From Caenorhabditis remanei (lineage: Eukaryota; Nematoda; Chromadorea; Rhabditida; Rhabditidae), in NCBI RefSeq assembly GCF_010183535.1, contig NC_071332.1:13516001-13580000 (forward strand): a stretch of DNA of 64,000 nt, read 5' to 3'. Of this stretch, positions 11,072-21,696 are shown in pieces; the stretch's first letter is position 1, and every line of letters begins with the position of its first letter. The translations under genes were made by a program, and so were the position numbers. The notes below the pieces were generated by a model. It was not told where the DNA came from, made no database searches, and saw only the letters and a program-made list of their open reading frames with translations.

Positions 11072-11955
11072 TTTTGCGTTGAAATCTCTGAAAACTTTTC
11101 CAGTGAATAAAACAGAACGGACAAAGATTCCAATCAAATGAAGTCAGAAATGGAGGAAAGCGCCGCCCAAAAACGTGTCAAAAAGGTACTGCAATTATGT
11201 GAATATTATTCTGAAAGAAAATTGGATAATAAACTAAATTATTGGGTGCATTTTGTTGACAATTTCTCTTTTCCTTCTGCCTCATAACTTGTGTTTTGTC
11301 TGCGTAATAGGTAAATAAATGAAACAACTTGGATATGTAGAGTATAGTTGAATCAGAATATCAAGGGCAGAGCAAGAGCAATGTCCCGTAATTATTGTCT
11401 TTTAATATGCATTAAAAAACGCACAGTGAAAATACTGAACAAAGAAGACATCAGTTGATCATAATCACTTTGACATTTGAAAAACAACAGTTCATTCATA
11501 TTGAATGGTTGATATTCAAGAAAAGGGAATGTTTTCACATTCGGAAGAACATATATTTTCAATTTGTTTCCAACTGGCTATATCTGTAACTTACCGATTT
11601 GTACAGCATCTTCATATGAAATCTCTCTTTTTCAGATACTTAATTCAGACCTGTGAATTCCTTTTAAAACTCAATAATTTCCTCTCCAAACTACCGGAAA
11701 ATAATTTGATCCAATGGATATTTGACCAGAATCTGGAAAGAACGATGATGTGAGAGCGGAGAAATAAGCTGAAAGTATGCACATCAGACTCCAACTTTTC
11801 TCTCGAAGCAGAAGCTTAGCAGTAGTTTTCGGACGGGTAAATGTACGGATGTTCCTCCAAAAGTAGGTTGACGCCTTTGTGAATTTGGAGTTTGCAGAGA
11901 TTCGTTTTGTATCGGCTTCGTTCTGATCTAACATTCAGAAAAAACTAGAAGAAAA

Positions 11956-12108
11956 ATGATTGACGACATGATGAGAGAAGACAATAGAAATTCCAAGAAA
12001 CATCAGAAAACGACGCAACAGGTAAGAGATGACACGTGTTTTCCGTCTGTATAAAATCTAACATAAATGCTACAGAAGGAAGCTCAACAAGATCAAGTCC
12101 CGATGTAA
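11956..12108 (+). CDS. Possible two-exon micro-ORF, unrecognised
   Basis: ATG 11956 opens a 66-bp exon (22 codons, very hydrophilic, ending KTTQQ) followed by a good donor GTAAGA. A 54-bp intron with a CTACAG acceptor leads to a second exon KEAQQDQVPM and stop at 12108. The product would be 32 residues, rich in Gln, Lys and Asp. The splice signals are better than chance, but the peptide is short and resembles nothing. It could equally be part of a noncoding transcript. Confidence 0.22.
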
Positions 12109-12523
12109 ATCTTCATTGTTATATTCCCCCGGGAATACGCTGTTTCAAAAGGAACTGTTACTTTCAGCAATCTGTTTTTAACAGATGATAGATATCTTCT
12201 GCCGTGAAAGTCTTCCTAACGGTCAGATGAACTTTTTCCAAAATCCCCTTCTAGAAGGTTCTACTTCATGTTTGATCTTTTCATTATCCATTCTCATCAT
12301 CACGCTACCCCGTACTCATTCCTCATATTCAACAGCAAAAATATCACGTTTTTCTGGGAATTTATTTCAATTAGCACTCTTCCCTCGGGATTGCTAATCA
12401 GTCATAAAACTCTCTCTCTGTCTTTCTTTACGGGAGTTGTCAGCTTAAAAACAACATTTTTCTGCCAAAAGATCAAAAATAGGAATAAGGAGGCGGAGCT
12501 TAATTAGATGGCATATTCTTCTT

Positions 12524-12636
12524 AAGCAGAGAGCTCATTCGTTCACTCATTCCAGCTCTGATTTCTGGAGACGTCGACTCTCTGCACCTCCTTTTCTCTC
12601 TGTATTATTACTCCAAGATCCCGGGATTGTTGAAGG
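12524..12636 (+). other. Candidate 5' untranslated exon of the small membrane-protein gene
   Basis: A pyrimidine-rich transcribed-looking segment ends at a clear donor (GAAG followed by GTATGT). The next acceptor is TTTCCAG at 12780, directly before the ATG. No in-frame ATG precedes 12781 after the upstream TAA. Start of the exon is approximate. Confidence 0.4.
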
Positions 12637-12780
12637 TATGTTTTTTTCATAAGGTCTGATTGAAGTCCATTTAGTAGAATCTTCTCGTGAACTAAATCAT
12701 AATTCAACAGCAGCAAGAGAAGCTTCGATTCACATCATCCAAATTTATATTCATTCATTACAACCCGTTATCATTTCCAG

Positions 12781-12975
12781 ATGGCTCCACCAGCAATTCC
12801 ACCAGTGGAGAATCCACAAGCAAACCCGGAACCACAGGTTCACAGTCCAATGACAGAATCAGAAAGACGATTCTTCGACATCTTCCTGAAGGTTTACATA
12901 TCTGGAATCGTCATCGTCATCGTCGTCGTCGCTTGTATTATACTCTTCGGAACGCCAGCTCATGATGACTACTAA
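12781..12975 (+). CDS. Small single-pass membrane protein, unrecognised
   Basis: The 64-residue product starts MAPPAIPPVENPQANPEP. It has a Pro-rich soluble N-terminus, then a Ser/Glu/Arg-containing helix (MTESERRFFDIFLKVY), a single hydrophobic segment of about 20 residues rich in Ile and Val at about 39-58, and a short tail ending HDDY. The ATG follows immediately after a TTTCCAG acceptor, consistent with cis-splicing to the upstream untranslated exon or SL trans-splicing. There is no signal peptide, so a type II or tail-anchored-like topology is likely. Many Caenorhabditis genes encode such short membrane peptides; I do not recognise the family and assign no function. Confidence 0.6.
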   Translation: MAPPAIPPVENPQANPEPQVHSPMTESERRFFDIFLKVYISGIVIVIVVVACIILFGTPAHDDY

Positions 12976-13453
12976 AGTCGACGATACCCTACGTATTGTA
13001 CTTGTATCTCTCGTACTTTATTACTTACATGTTACTCTCCATTTTGATTTAACTTTCATGTTTTTTGATAAACTATCACTTTTTTCTGAATTAACTAACC
13101 TTTAAAAGCTGAAATATACATGAGCCGTTGAAGACAAGTGGAAATGATGTGTACAAAGTAGTTTTATTGACAACACAGCATAAACTTCATGTGCTAAATG
13201 CAAGAATTTGAAAACGGAAAAATACTTTTGGCAATCAATACAACTTTGGAAAATATCAGTAAAATCATCGGCTAGAATTATTATCACAGAGCTTTTTCAA
13301 TTTTCCACGCTTTCATAAATTATGTAAAAATAAGGCGAGAAAGAGAGGGACCTTGCCTGACCTCCAGTAACTTTTACTGTATATTTAGATGGCTAATTAA
13401 ATATTAAATATCAAGAGAAGTATTTAGAAGATCAAGAAAAATCCATTAAACGT

Positions 13454-15182
13454 TCAGGATGATCTGGTGAGGTTCAGAAGAGCCTCAAGGTTGCTTCGAA
13501 TCGTCTCAATTGACACCATTTTCTGAAATTCATATATTTAGATTGCTTGATAAATATTCTCATTTTTACTGTACCTGGTTACCAGAATTCTGCAACTGCT
13601 CAATGTCTTCTTTGATTCCTTGCATTGTTTGTTCCAGTGACTGCGCCTCTAAATCATACAGTACATTTGAACGGAAAAACATCAAGAACTCTTTCAGACT
13701 GATTCCACCAGAATTCGGAGCAGGTGCACGCTTGATTTTGCAAATGATTCCTTCGATAAAAATGGAGAAGTCGACAGATTGGGAGATATTCTGAAATAAA
13801 AATTGAATGAATTGGTAAAAACACTTCGTTCACGAATAGTATTATCATGAACTCACTTTGTTATTATCTTGAAGATCCCTGACTCTTTGATTTGCTTCGT
13901 ATTCCAAATTGTCCAGATCATATACAGATGAGATTCGCCTGATTCCTTTCACTAGCTCCAATGCACTTATTGTCTCTGTTACTCCCATCGAGATAAGTCC
14001 TGACGAACAGAGGCCAGATATATTGTTCGAGTCTTCCGGCGCTTCTGAAGACTTAACGATAGCATGAGAAGGAATATCTGGGACTTCTGATTTGATGGGG
14101 GTATCAAGAACTCTAAAATAAAGAAAATTAGAATCATAATCCTTTTGGTAACCTTACGATTGGCTGATCGGGTTGGTATTGGAAAAACCTGGATAGTGAG
14201 CAGCTGGAGGAGGGACAGGAGCAAAAGCAACAGGTTGTTGGGCGCCATACATTCTTAAAAACAAAACAATCCCATTTGATTAAAATAAATGAAAACTTAC
14301 TGATTTGGGTTCATTCCATTCCAGGAATTAGTCATCTGATTTCTCGAGTAATCTGGATTCTGGTCATTACCCCAGTTCCATGAATGCTGTGGTTGAATAC
14401 CCATCCATGGTGGAGGGGATTGTTGATCTTCTTTCAACTTCTGTTCACTTCGATTGTATTGAGCAACTGGCGGCTGGTGATTTGGAGGATAATTGTCGAT
14501 TATGACGTCATTATCGCCCCCAGTTTCGTTCATTTCTTCGTCTTCGTCAGAGTCGGATTCCGAATCGACTTTTTTGGCTTTCACCCTGTAAAGTCAACAT
14601 TGTTATAGTTTTTAGATTTAATGTTGACATCCACAAAATCTAATAAGACTTAGATCAAAATGATTACACTCAAAGGTTTAAAAATTACTTTTCAGATCGT
14701 GATCTCAGTCTTGTTCCATTACCATTATTCATGCATACAAGGGTTAAACTTCCATCATTTGCCTTGAATGTCTCAATATGTCCTGTATTGTCAATTGTGA
14801 ACGTGCCTATCTGATCCATTCTGAAACAATTGTATTTGAATAAAGAAACGTTTTCAAATCACTCACTCTTTTTTGAACTCTTCGTTTACTACGCCACTCA
14901 GCACAAACATAATTCGAACTTTCGTGAGGGTATTCTTCTTCAAGAGGTGTGCTTTTGCCATGATTCTTCTACACCTGAAAAATCAGATTCTTGAAAGATT
15001 CATTTTTCGAATAAAGCAGCAGATACTTACATTTTTTCAACACTTCTCGGATGTCGAACGACGCCTGTGGTTGTCAAGAAATCTCTCGCGAAACATGTCA
15101 AACTCAATGGGGTAGTTCTATCTTTGGTCTTCTCAACCATGTATCTGATTAATTGTTTTTTATAGCCACAAGTATTCGGCAT
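13454..15182 (-). CDS. SPK-domain protein with long disordered and helical C-terminus
   Basis: Eight exons (15182-15031, 14974-14867, 14820-14689, 14585-14301, 14253-14158, 14112-13857, 13790-13575, 13522-13454) sum to 1314 bp, or 437 residues. Residues about 8-110 match the nematode SPK domain (SET, PHD and protein-Kinase associated): LIRYMVEKTKDRTTPLSL, then ARDFLTTTGVVRHPRSVEKM, RRIMAKAHLL, and VRIMFVLSGVVNEEFKKE. It ends with a K-A-N-D-G-S-L-T-L strand. The middle (about 130-250) is acidic then Pro/Asn/Gln-rich and probably disordered. The C-terminal 180 residues look helical. No SET, PHD or kinase domain follows. SPK proteins are associated with chromatin and germline processes in nematodes, so a nuclear role is inference. 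The upstream region is shared with the duplicated acidic gene on the other strand. Confidence 0.8.
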
Positions 15183-15595
15183 TGTGGAATCTGAAAAAAT
15201 TGAAAAAAGTATTTAATGAGAATAAAAATGACGGAAGTTTAAAAACCCTGTGTAGATTTACGATAAACAACACGCTATGCGGAAGTTCGGAATATCGTTG
15301 CAGTGTTTCGCTCACCTTCGCGAACACTAAAGTCAGTTCTTCCGTGATTTCTCGAAGTTTCGGAGGTTTTTTGTATAAATAGAATTAAAATCGATTATTC
15401 CTTATCTAACAACTTACATTTCTGCTTTGCTGAGTTCTATTAAAAATTGGGGTTTCCCTTATAAACTTGAATTTTCCGAAGCTGGTTTCTCTTTTGCTTA
15501 TTTTTCATTGACTTTACCTTTTACGTTTGCTTTTATTTTTCTGAAAATGGTTCATCGGTTTCCTAAATTCTTCGATTTAAAGGTATATTCTCGAA
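15183..15595. promoter_or_regulatory. Divergent promoter region between the SPK gene and acidic gene A
   Basis: About 410 bp separate two divergent start codons. A segment at 15250-15300 (GTGTAGATTTACGATAAACA...) recurs inverted at about 21355-21405, upstream of acidic gene B, so it was duplicated with the gene and may carry its promoter. No specific binding site is assigned. Confidence 0.45.
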
Positions 15596-16871
15596 ATGTT
15601 CAACGAATTAGAGGAAATGGAGGATGTCGGCGAAGAGGAACAACAAAATCAACAGATTCCACAAGAAAACATTCCAGCCGAAGGTGATTTGGCGTTTGTT
15701 AACAGAAAATCGAAATAAAAATGCAAAAAACTAATTAAAGGTGGTGGATTTTTGTACTTCCATCTATTTAAGCGGATGCGCTTCCATTTTTTCAAAGCAC
15801 TCGTTCGATGCGCGTCTATTTTGCAAATAGTTCTTCTCATAATGAGGAAACTGATAGTGAGCAAAAAATGTGAATGGAGCATTGTAAGAAAATCATAAAA
15901 CCCCTCCAAACAATCTTCTTTCAGAATAATTGTCATTGTTGCCGTTTTCCGTTCTTAAAGTTTCATATTTCTATTAGCGGAATTATTGTGGACTGTTCAG
16001 ACTGACAGTTTTCTTCAAATATTCAATGCAAAAGCTTTTTAAAGAAATTGTACACTTGTTTTGTCCATTTTTATTTTGTTCATGCCTCGCTCGAAACTAT
16101 TCTGATTCTCCGTTTCCAGACTTCCCAATCGCGCAAGACATCGATGAACTGCTCGAAGACGCTCCACTTCCAGACGATGATGAAATGATAGAAGAAGACG
16201 AAGAGAGACCACAAACAACAGAATCTCGTGAAAAATCAGAAGAATCACAAGTAGTTGAGGAAGAGAACGAATCGAAAGAAGATGATGAATCGCCGATAGC
16301 TCCATCTAGATTAGGAGATGCAATTGATTCATTAATGATGCATTGGTTGCAGTTATTAACCAATGTAACAGCAAAAGCACCTGTTCCCACACCATCAACA
16401 CTTGATCATGTTAAAGAAGTCGCCGAGGTTTGCAGTAAACATGTAAGTGCTTGATTTACTCGTGAATCTACTACACACTGCCCGGAAATGGTTTTTTCAA
16501 ACCCAACTGCATCCGAAAACTACCGGAATTAAACAGAAAAAAAACATATGATATTTTGCAAAGATGTCATTTTTGACCCAAAACGTGTATTTAAATGAGC
16601 TTCTATATCACGTCTCTTTATGAACCACCTAATATTTCGTAATTTTCAGTTCCGTGATGCATCTGTGGACGTGAATAATGAATTCAGACGTCTCGGAATT
16701 CAATGGGAAATGGAAGAATTGTCGGAACAGTCGATAGTCGAAGAGAAGAATCTCGATGAAGCAATCGAAAGACAAGAAAAGCTGATGGAAAACGCGAGAG
16801 AGATTATAAAACAACGAACGGAAATGTATGCGGAGAAGTGTCCGGAGGCTGGCAAACATCTCACTACCTAG
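15596..16871 (+). CDS. Small acidic helical protein, copy A (function unknown)
   Basis: Exons 15596-15683, 16120-16442 and 16650-16871 total 633 bp (210 residues). The N-terminal half is extremely acidic (MFNELEEMEDVGEEEQQNQQ, then LLEDAPLPDDDEMIEEDEE) and Ser/Glu-rich, probably disordered. The C-terminal 110 residues are helical: AIDSLMMHWLQLLTNV, a CSKHF turn, then a long charged helix (EEKNLDEAIERQEKLMENAR). The helix-rich layout is reminiscent of small Mediator-type or kinetochore-type subunits such as MED28, but I cannot confirm that and assign no function. A near-copy lies inverted at 19924-21019. Exon boundaries and phases are identical in the two genes. Confidence 0.72.
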
Positions 16872-17468
16872 TCGTGTTAATTCTCTATTCGATTTAAAAG
16901 TTATCATATTAGTAATTTACTGAAGTAACTTCTACATCGCCATCTTTTTTCTCAGGTATTCCAACATTTTCTCATCGTGTCCTTTCATTTTCTCAAACCG
17001 GTATATGTTCGATTGTCAGTTCATACGTTTTTCTCAAATCCACCTTCAAATAATTTGTTTTCAATCCCGTTTTATACAACTTGTAGGCTTTGTAAGTATT
17101 TTTAAAGTGAATATTGATCACTGTCTAACTTTAGTTTTCCATCTTTATTTACACTTTCTCATTTCCAGAAGTTTTAAAAACTACTCACCGAAAGTAACGC
17201 ATAATGTGATTTTCACCGGACTTCAACGAAATTGAACTAACTAATTGTATGAAAATGATTTCGGTCATTTTGAACCAATTTTTTTTTGAAATTTCACAGT
17301 GAGCTTCAAATTCTCTGGCAACAAGTTTTGGCCCTTTGACCAGAGCTGATTCTTTTTATTTAGTTTCTATGGATCTGAGTTTCTCACTGTTCAGATAGAA
17401 AATCGATATAAATAGTCCAAAATACACATTTTTTATTTCAGAATGTTAGAGAATTCGACAATCAAACA

Positions 17469-19350
17469 CTATTTCTTCTTTCCGTACATCAATTCTTGAT
17501 ACTTTTCACTTTCACCGTCAAGTTTTTCCAAAAACGAAATTCTTCCCTCATGAAAAATATTTCTCATTTCACTGGATGGATAAGCGATGTGATAATGTCG
17601 TTCAGGATTGTCCAGACTATATTTCTCCCATCCATTTGAATTTTTTCCGTTTGGATTTCTGAAGTAGAATTGGTTCTCTTGTTTTTTTTAGAAGCATACC
17701 CATATTTAGCAAAATTAGAGAAAAGTGTTGTCATTTTTTCGAGAACTTTCAAGTCTTCCTCATTGGGATCGAACTTCGAATATGCGCCTTCTCCGAGAAT
17801 ATAACGGAGTTCTGTGCCGTGAAGAGCAGCTGAAAAACAGAAATATGATTCTCTCAAAAAGATATTTAAATCTTACCTTTGAATGGGAGCATATCATTCC
17901 ACATTCCAAATCCATCTGGGTTTGTATAATTGAAAGTGTACAGGTACACATCATTCCCATACTTTGCCGCCGATTTCGCTGCTTGCAGAACTCCGAAATT
18001 GAAATATTCATCCCCAAATGCTTCAATCAACTTCTTCTTCATAGCGAACTCATCAGATGCGTCCACTTCCTTCGTGTAGTTCTCATAAAACATTCGTTGA
18101 GTTTCGTCTGGATTACTCACTACATCCTTCCCGTATGATTCTTTTGCTAGAAGTTTAATTCCATTGTCAGCTGGTGAAAGCGTGGGATTGATCATAGCCA
18201 TCATAAGACCTTCGTACTCGGTAACTCCAGTCATCATTTGTTTTTTTGGTGCCTCTTTTCTCAATTCGTCGAGTGGTTTCGGGAAGAAATCTCCATCAAA
18301 GTTGGGAATAAATGTCAAAAATCCAGAAATTGACTTCTTGAAGTTTTTAACATTACTCAAAGTTTCAGCTGGTTGTGTCTGATACCAATTGAATAGAACT
18401 TTTGAGTCCCCTCCCGTGAATCCATGAAATTCTGCAAACTCTCTGAAGATCTTTGCTTGATTTTCAGAAGTTCTCAATGCAAAATCACTATGAGCAGATC
18501 CAGAAATCGGAATGAATCTTCTGAAGAGATCCCTTGAATGTGGACTCAATGACAGTAAATCAGTGCTCGATGCACCTGCACTCTGTCCAAAGACTGTCAC
18601 GCAATAAGGATCTCCTCCGAACGAAGAAATATGTTTCTGAACCCATCGGAGAGCTAGAGTTTGATCCCAAAGACCCATATTTCCTCGACATGAATCATCG
18701 TCAGTCGTGAGGAACCCAAATACTCCTAGGCGGTAGTTGACAGTGACAACAATAACATCTTTTAGCGGGAGTGTTCCAGAAAGTGAGTAGTCGCAGTAAT
18801 CACACGAACCACACAATTCATAACCTCCTCCATGAATGAAAACCATCACAGGACGACCCGATTTCTGGAAAAAGATGATTGAAAAAGTTATCTGACTTTG
18901 ATTGAGAACTCACAAATTCAGCTGACTGACCACGCGGAGTAAATACATTCAGAGTGAGACAACCCGCTTCTTCTGGAGTTTTTTGTCTTGGACCAGCTAT
19001 CTGAATACCATATTTAGGTTTTTAGAGTTCTCAGACTAGTCCCGAACCCCTTCAAAGCCTCCAGTCTGAACACAAGCCGGTCCGTACTCATAACAATTTC
19101 TAGCCTCTTTCCATGTGTCAGCTGGAATTGGCTTCTTGAAACGAAGCTCGTCTACTGGAGGTTTGGCATACGGTATTCCAAGAAAACCGTCCACGATGAC
19201 GTCATTCTTCTGAATATTTAGATGTTTATCATTAATATGTCCCATAATCTGACTTACATGCTTATAAATGTTCCCTCGAACAGGACCACACGTTGCTGGC
19301 AGAACTTCTGAATTCTGTTCAGGTTTCAGATGAGACAAGAAGCCTCCCAT
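17469..19350 (-). CDS. Type-B carboxylesterase (alpha/beta hydrolase), probably myristoylated
   Basis: Six exons (19350-19258, 19209-19048, 19000-18914, 18864-17877, 17829-17700, 17658-17469) total 1650 bp (549 residues), the normal length for this family. Signature features are GIPYAKPPVDELRFKKP, the oxyanion-hole MVFIHGGGYELCG, NYRLGVFGFL, the nucleophile elbow FGQSAGASS (Ser), the acidic residue in GVTEYEGL, and the catalytic His in ALHGTEL. All three catalytic positions are therefore present. There is no signal peptide. The N-terminus MGGFLSHL fits an N-myristoylation site (Gly2, Ser6), so the enzyme is likely cytosolic or membrane-attached, hydrolysing carboxylic esters (lipid or xenobiotic). 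The third-exon acceptor is ordinary, but the preceding donor GTTCGG is weak. It sits between the inverted acidic copies. Confidence 0.88.
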
Positions 19351-19923
19351 ATTGTGATACGAGTGGAAATGAATGTGTATGGTAGTTCTCTATTTATACC
19401 TGTCGAGAGGTAAGAGAACAGTGAGAAACAGAGAAGTATTAAGTACACATCAGTCGGTCACAAACTATGAGAAACATTGGGAAAAATGTGGTTTGTTGCG
19501 TTGAACAGACTATTTCCACTGATTTTCACATTGCCTTGAATTCTTCAAAGATTATTATTTCCTGGACTGCAGAAGGTTCCACTTCTGGCGATCTGTAAAT
19601 AGAGGCGGAGGTTGTAAGGAACAAAAACGCTTATGAAGAGACTTATTTTTATTCAGTTAATTAGATAAAATCACAATTTATAAAAAACTGAAGACATTTC
19701 GGGCAAAGCTCGTTCTTTTGCTGTTCGAGTTGTTGAAAGTTATAACAATTGTAAGAATTAAGAGAAAGACTCGAAAACGGAAATGACATTTTTAAACGAT
19801 GCTGCGTGTTGGAATAGGGAGAAGATAAATACATGAACATGACAATAATTTAGAGATTAAAATTTCAGACTGAAAGTTGTCAACAAAAGAAAGAACGCAA
19901 TGAGAAAGAAAGAATGATCATCA

Positions 19924-21019
19924 TTAGGTAGTGAGATGTTTGCCAGCCTCCGGGCACTTCTGCGCATACATTTCCGTTCGTTGTTTTATAATCTCTCTTG
20001 CGTTTTCCATTAATTTGAATTGTCTTTCGATTGCTTCATCCAGATTCTTCTCTTCAACTACCGCCTGATCCATCAATTCTTCCATTTCCCATTGAATTCC
20101 GAGACGAGTGAATTCATTATTCACGTCCACTGATGCATCACGGAACTGAAAATTACGAAATATTAGAAGGTTCAAAGAAGAAACGTGTTGGAAACTCATT
20201 TAAATACACGTTTTTGGTCAAAATGTACTTCTTTGGAGAATATCGAAAGCGGATGATTTCGGACACCAGAAATTCTATCATGTGCCGGTAATCGATATCT
20301 ATTTTTTCGGGAAAGTTCGGTAGTAAGTATACTAATCGGGATATTTCATTTCTATTGCGGTAGTTTTTGGATGCAACTGTTATTGAAAAAGCTATTTCTG
20401 GATGGTGTTTGAACAAAGTAAATCAAGCACTTACATGTTTACTGCAAACCTCGGCGCCTTCTTTGACATGATCAAGTGTGGATGGTGTGGGAACAGGTGG
20501 TTTCACGGTTACATTGGTTAATAACTGACACCAATTCATCATTAATGCATCAATTGCATTCCCTAAATTAGATGGAGCTATCGGTGATTCATCGTCTTCT
20601 TTCGATCCGTTATCTTCCTCGATTTCTTGCGATTTCTCACGAGATTCTGCTGTTTGTGGTCTCTCTTCGTCTTCTTCTATCATTTCATCATTATCTGGAA
20701 GTGGGGCGTCTCCGAGCAAATCATCAATGTCTTGGTCGATTGGAAAGTCTAAAAACTATATCAGGATATGTTAAGAGCTCGATGAAGTTTAAATAAATAG
20801 TTTAAATTTCCGTTTTACGTCGTTATTCCGCTCCTCGAATAGAGGAAAACACTTTCTTCCGAGTGTGAATAGCCCCATTAGGTTATTTTTAGCATTTTTG
20901 TTGTTATATCCGCACAAAACGGTTACATTACCTTCGGCTGGAACTTCTTCTTGTGGAATCTCTTGATTTTGTTGTTCTTCACCGCCGCCTTCTTCCATTC
21001 CTTCTAATTCATCGAACAT
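19924..21019 (-). CDS. Small acidic helical protein, copy B (inverted duplicate)
   Basis: Exons 21019-20932, 20748-20435 and 20145-19924 total 624 bp (207 residues), against 210 in copy A. The last 20 residues (EIIKQRTEMYAQKCPEAG and so on) differ from copy A by one residue, and the acidic domain is equally conserved (DDLLGDAPLPDNDEMIEEDE). A nine-base difference in exon 2 shortens the Ser/Glu-rich stretch (SREKSQEIEEDNGSKEDDE). Introns are in the same places and phases. The 5' flank is also duplicated to about 21405. Both copies look intact, so recent duplication without decay is inferred. Function unknown, as for copy A. Confidence 0.72.
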
Positions 21020-21154
21020 CTCGTCACTTTGGCTGAAAATCGATCAACATGAAACGGATTTTGATACGAAAAGAAAATACGCCGAAAAATAGAAAATTCT
21101 GTTTTCATTCAACGAGGAGCACAGATACTTTTTGGTTTTCGCATCTGAGAAACA

Positions 21155-21173
21155 CAGGCAAATCGATATTAAC
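21155..21173. repeat. Solo copy of the terminal repeat motif of the 23.6-24.7 kb element
   Basis: CAGGCAAATCGATATTAA occurs here, in the 5' flank of acidic gene B. The same 18 bases form most of the perfect 20-bp inverted ends at 23633 and 24711. A matching right end is not seen nearby, so this is a solo terminus or a chance match to a short motif. Confidence 0.4.
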
Positions 21174-21696
21174 GGATAACGGAAAATATAACGAAAATTA
21201 TGCAAACACAGACTTGATAATTTGAAGTATATGTTTTTAAGCATGGAGGATTTTTTTCCGTTATATTTTCACATCCGAACTCAAAAAAAAGCTGAAATTC
21301 ACTGAAAAACTATAGTTATCGGAAAAGAAATAAAGAGGTGCAACACTTGCAACGACGTTCCGAAATTCCGCCTCGCGTGTTGTTTATCGTAAATCTACAC
21401 AGAAATTAGGAGGGCCCCACTGCGCACAGTATTTACTTTGAGAGGGCCTCTGCAGGAGGCCGTGGGAGGGTCTTTACGATGCATTGTACACTTGCTGGCC
21501 ATTTTTGAGGGATCTCACGAAGACCAGTAAAAGTGTACACGGATGAACGGAAATTCTCCGCATGCTTTACGACCCGAGTTTCTCTATCTTTTAAAGATTC
21601 TGAAAGATTTTTGAAAGCAATTTCACAAAAGGCATTTGTTAGAGTTTTTAAAAGAAAAAACAAACACATTTTATTGTATATCACAGAGTAGGATAG

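Noticed and set aside
16039..16390. Ser-rich minus-strand frames opposite acidic gene A
   Set aside because: Antisense of GAA/GAT-rich acidic codons, which read as Ser/Phe on the other strand.
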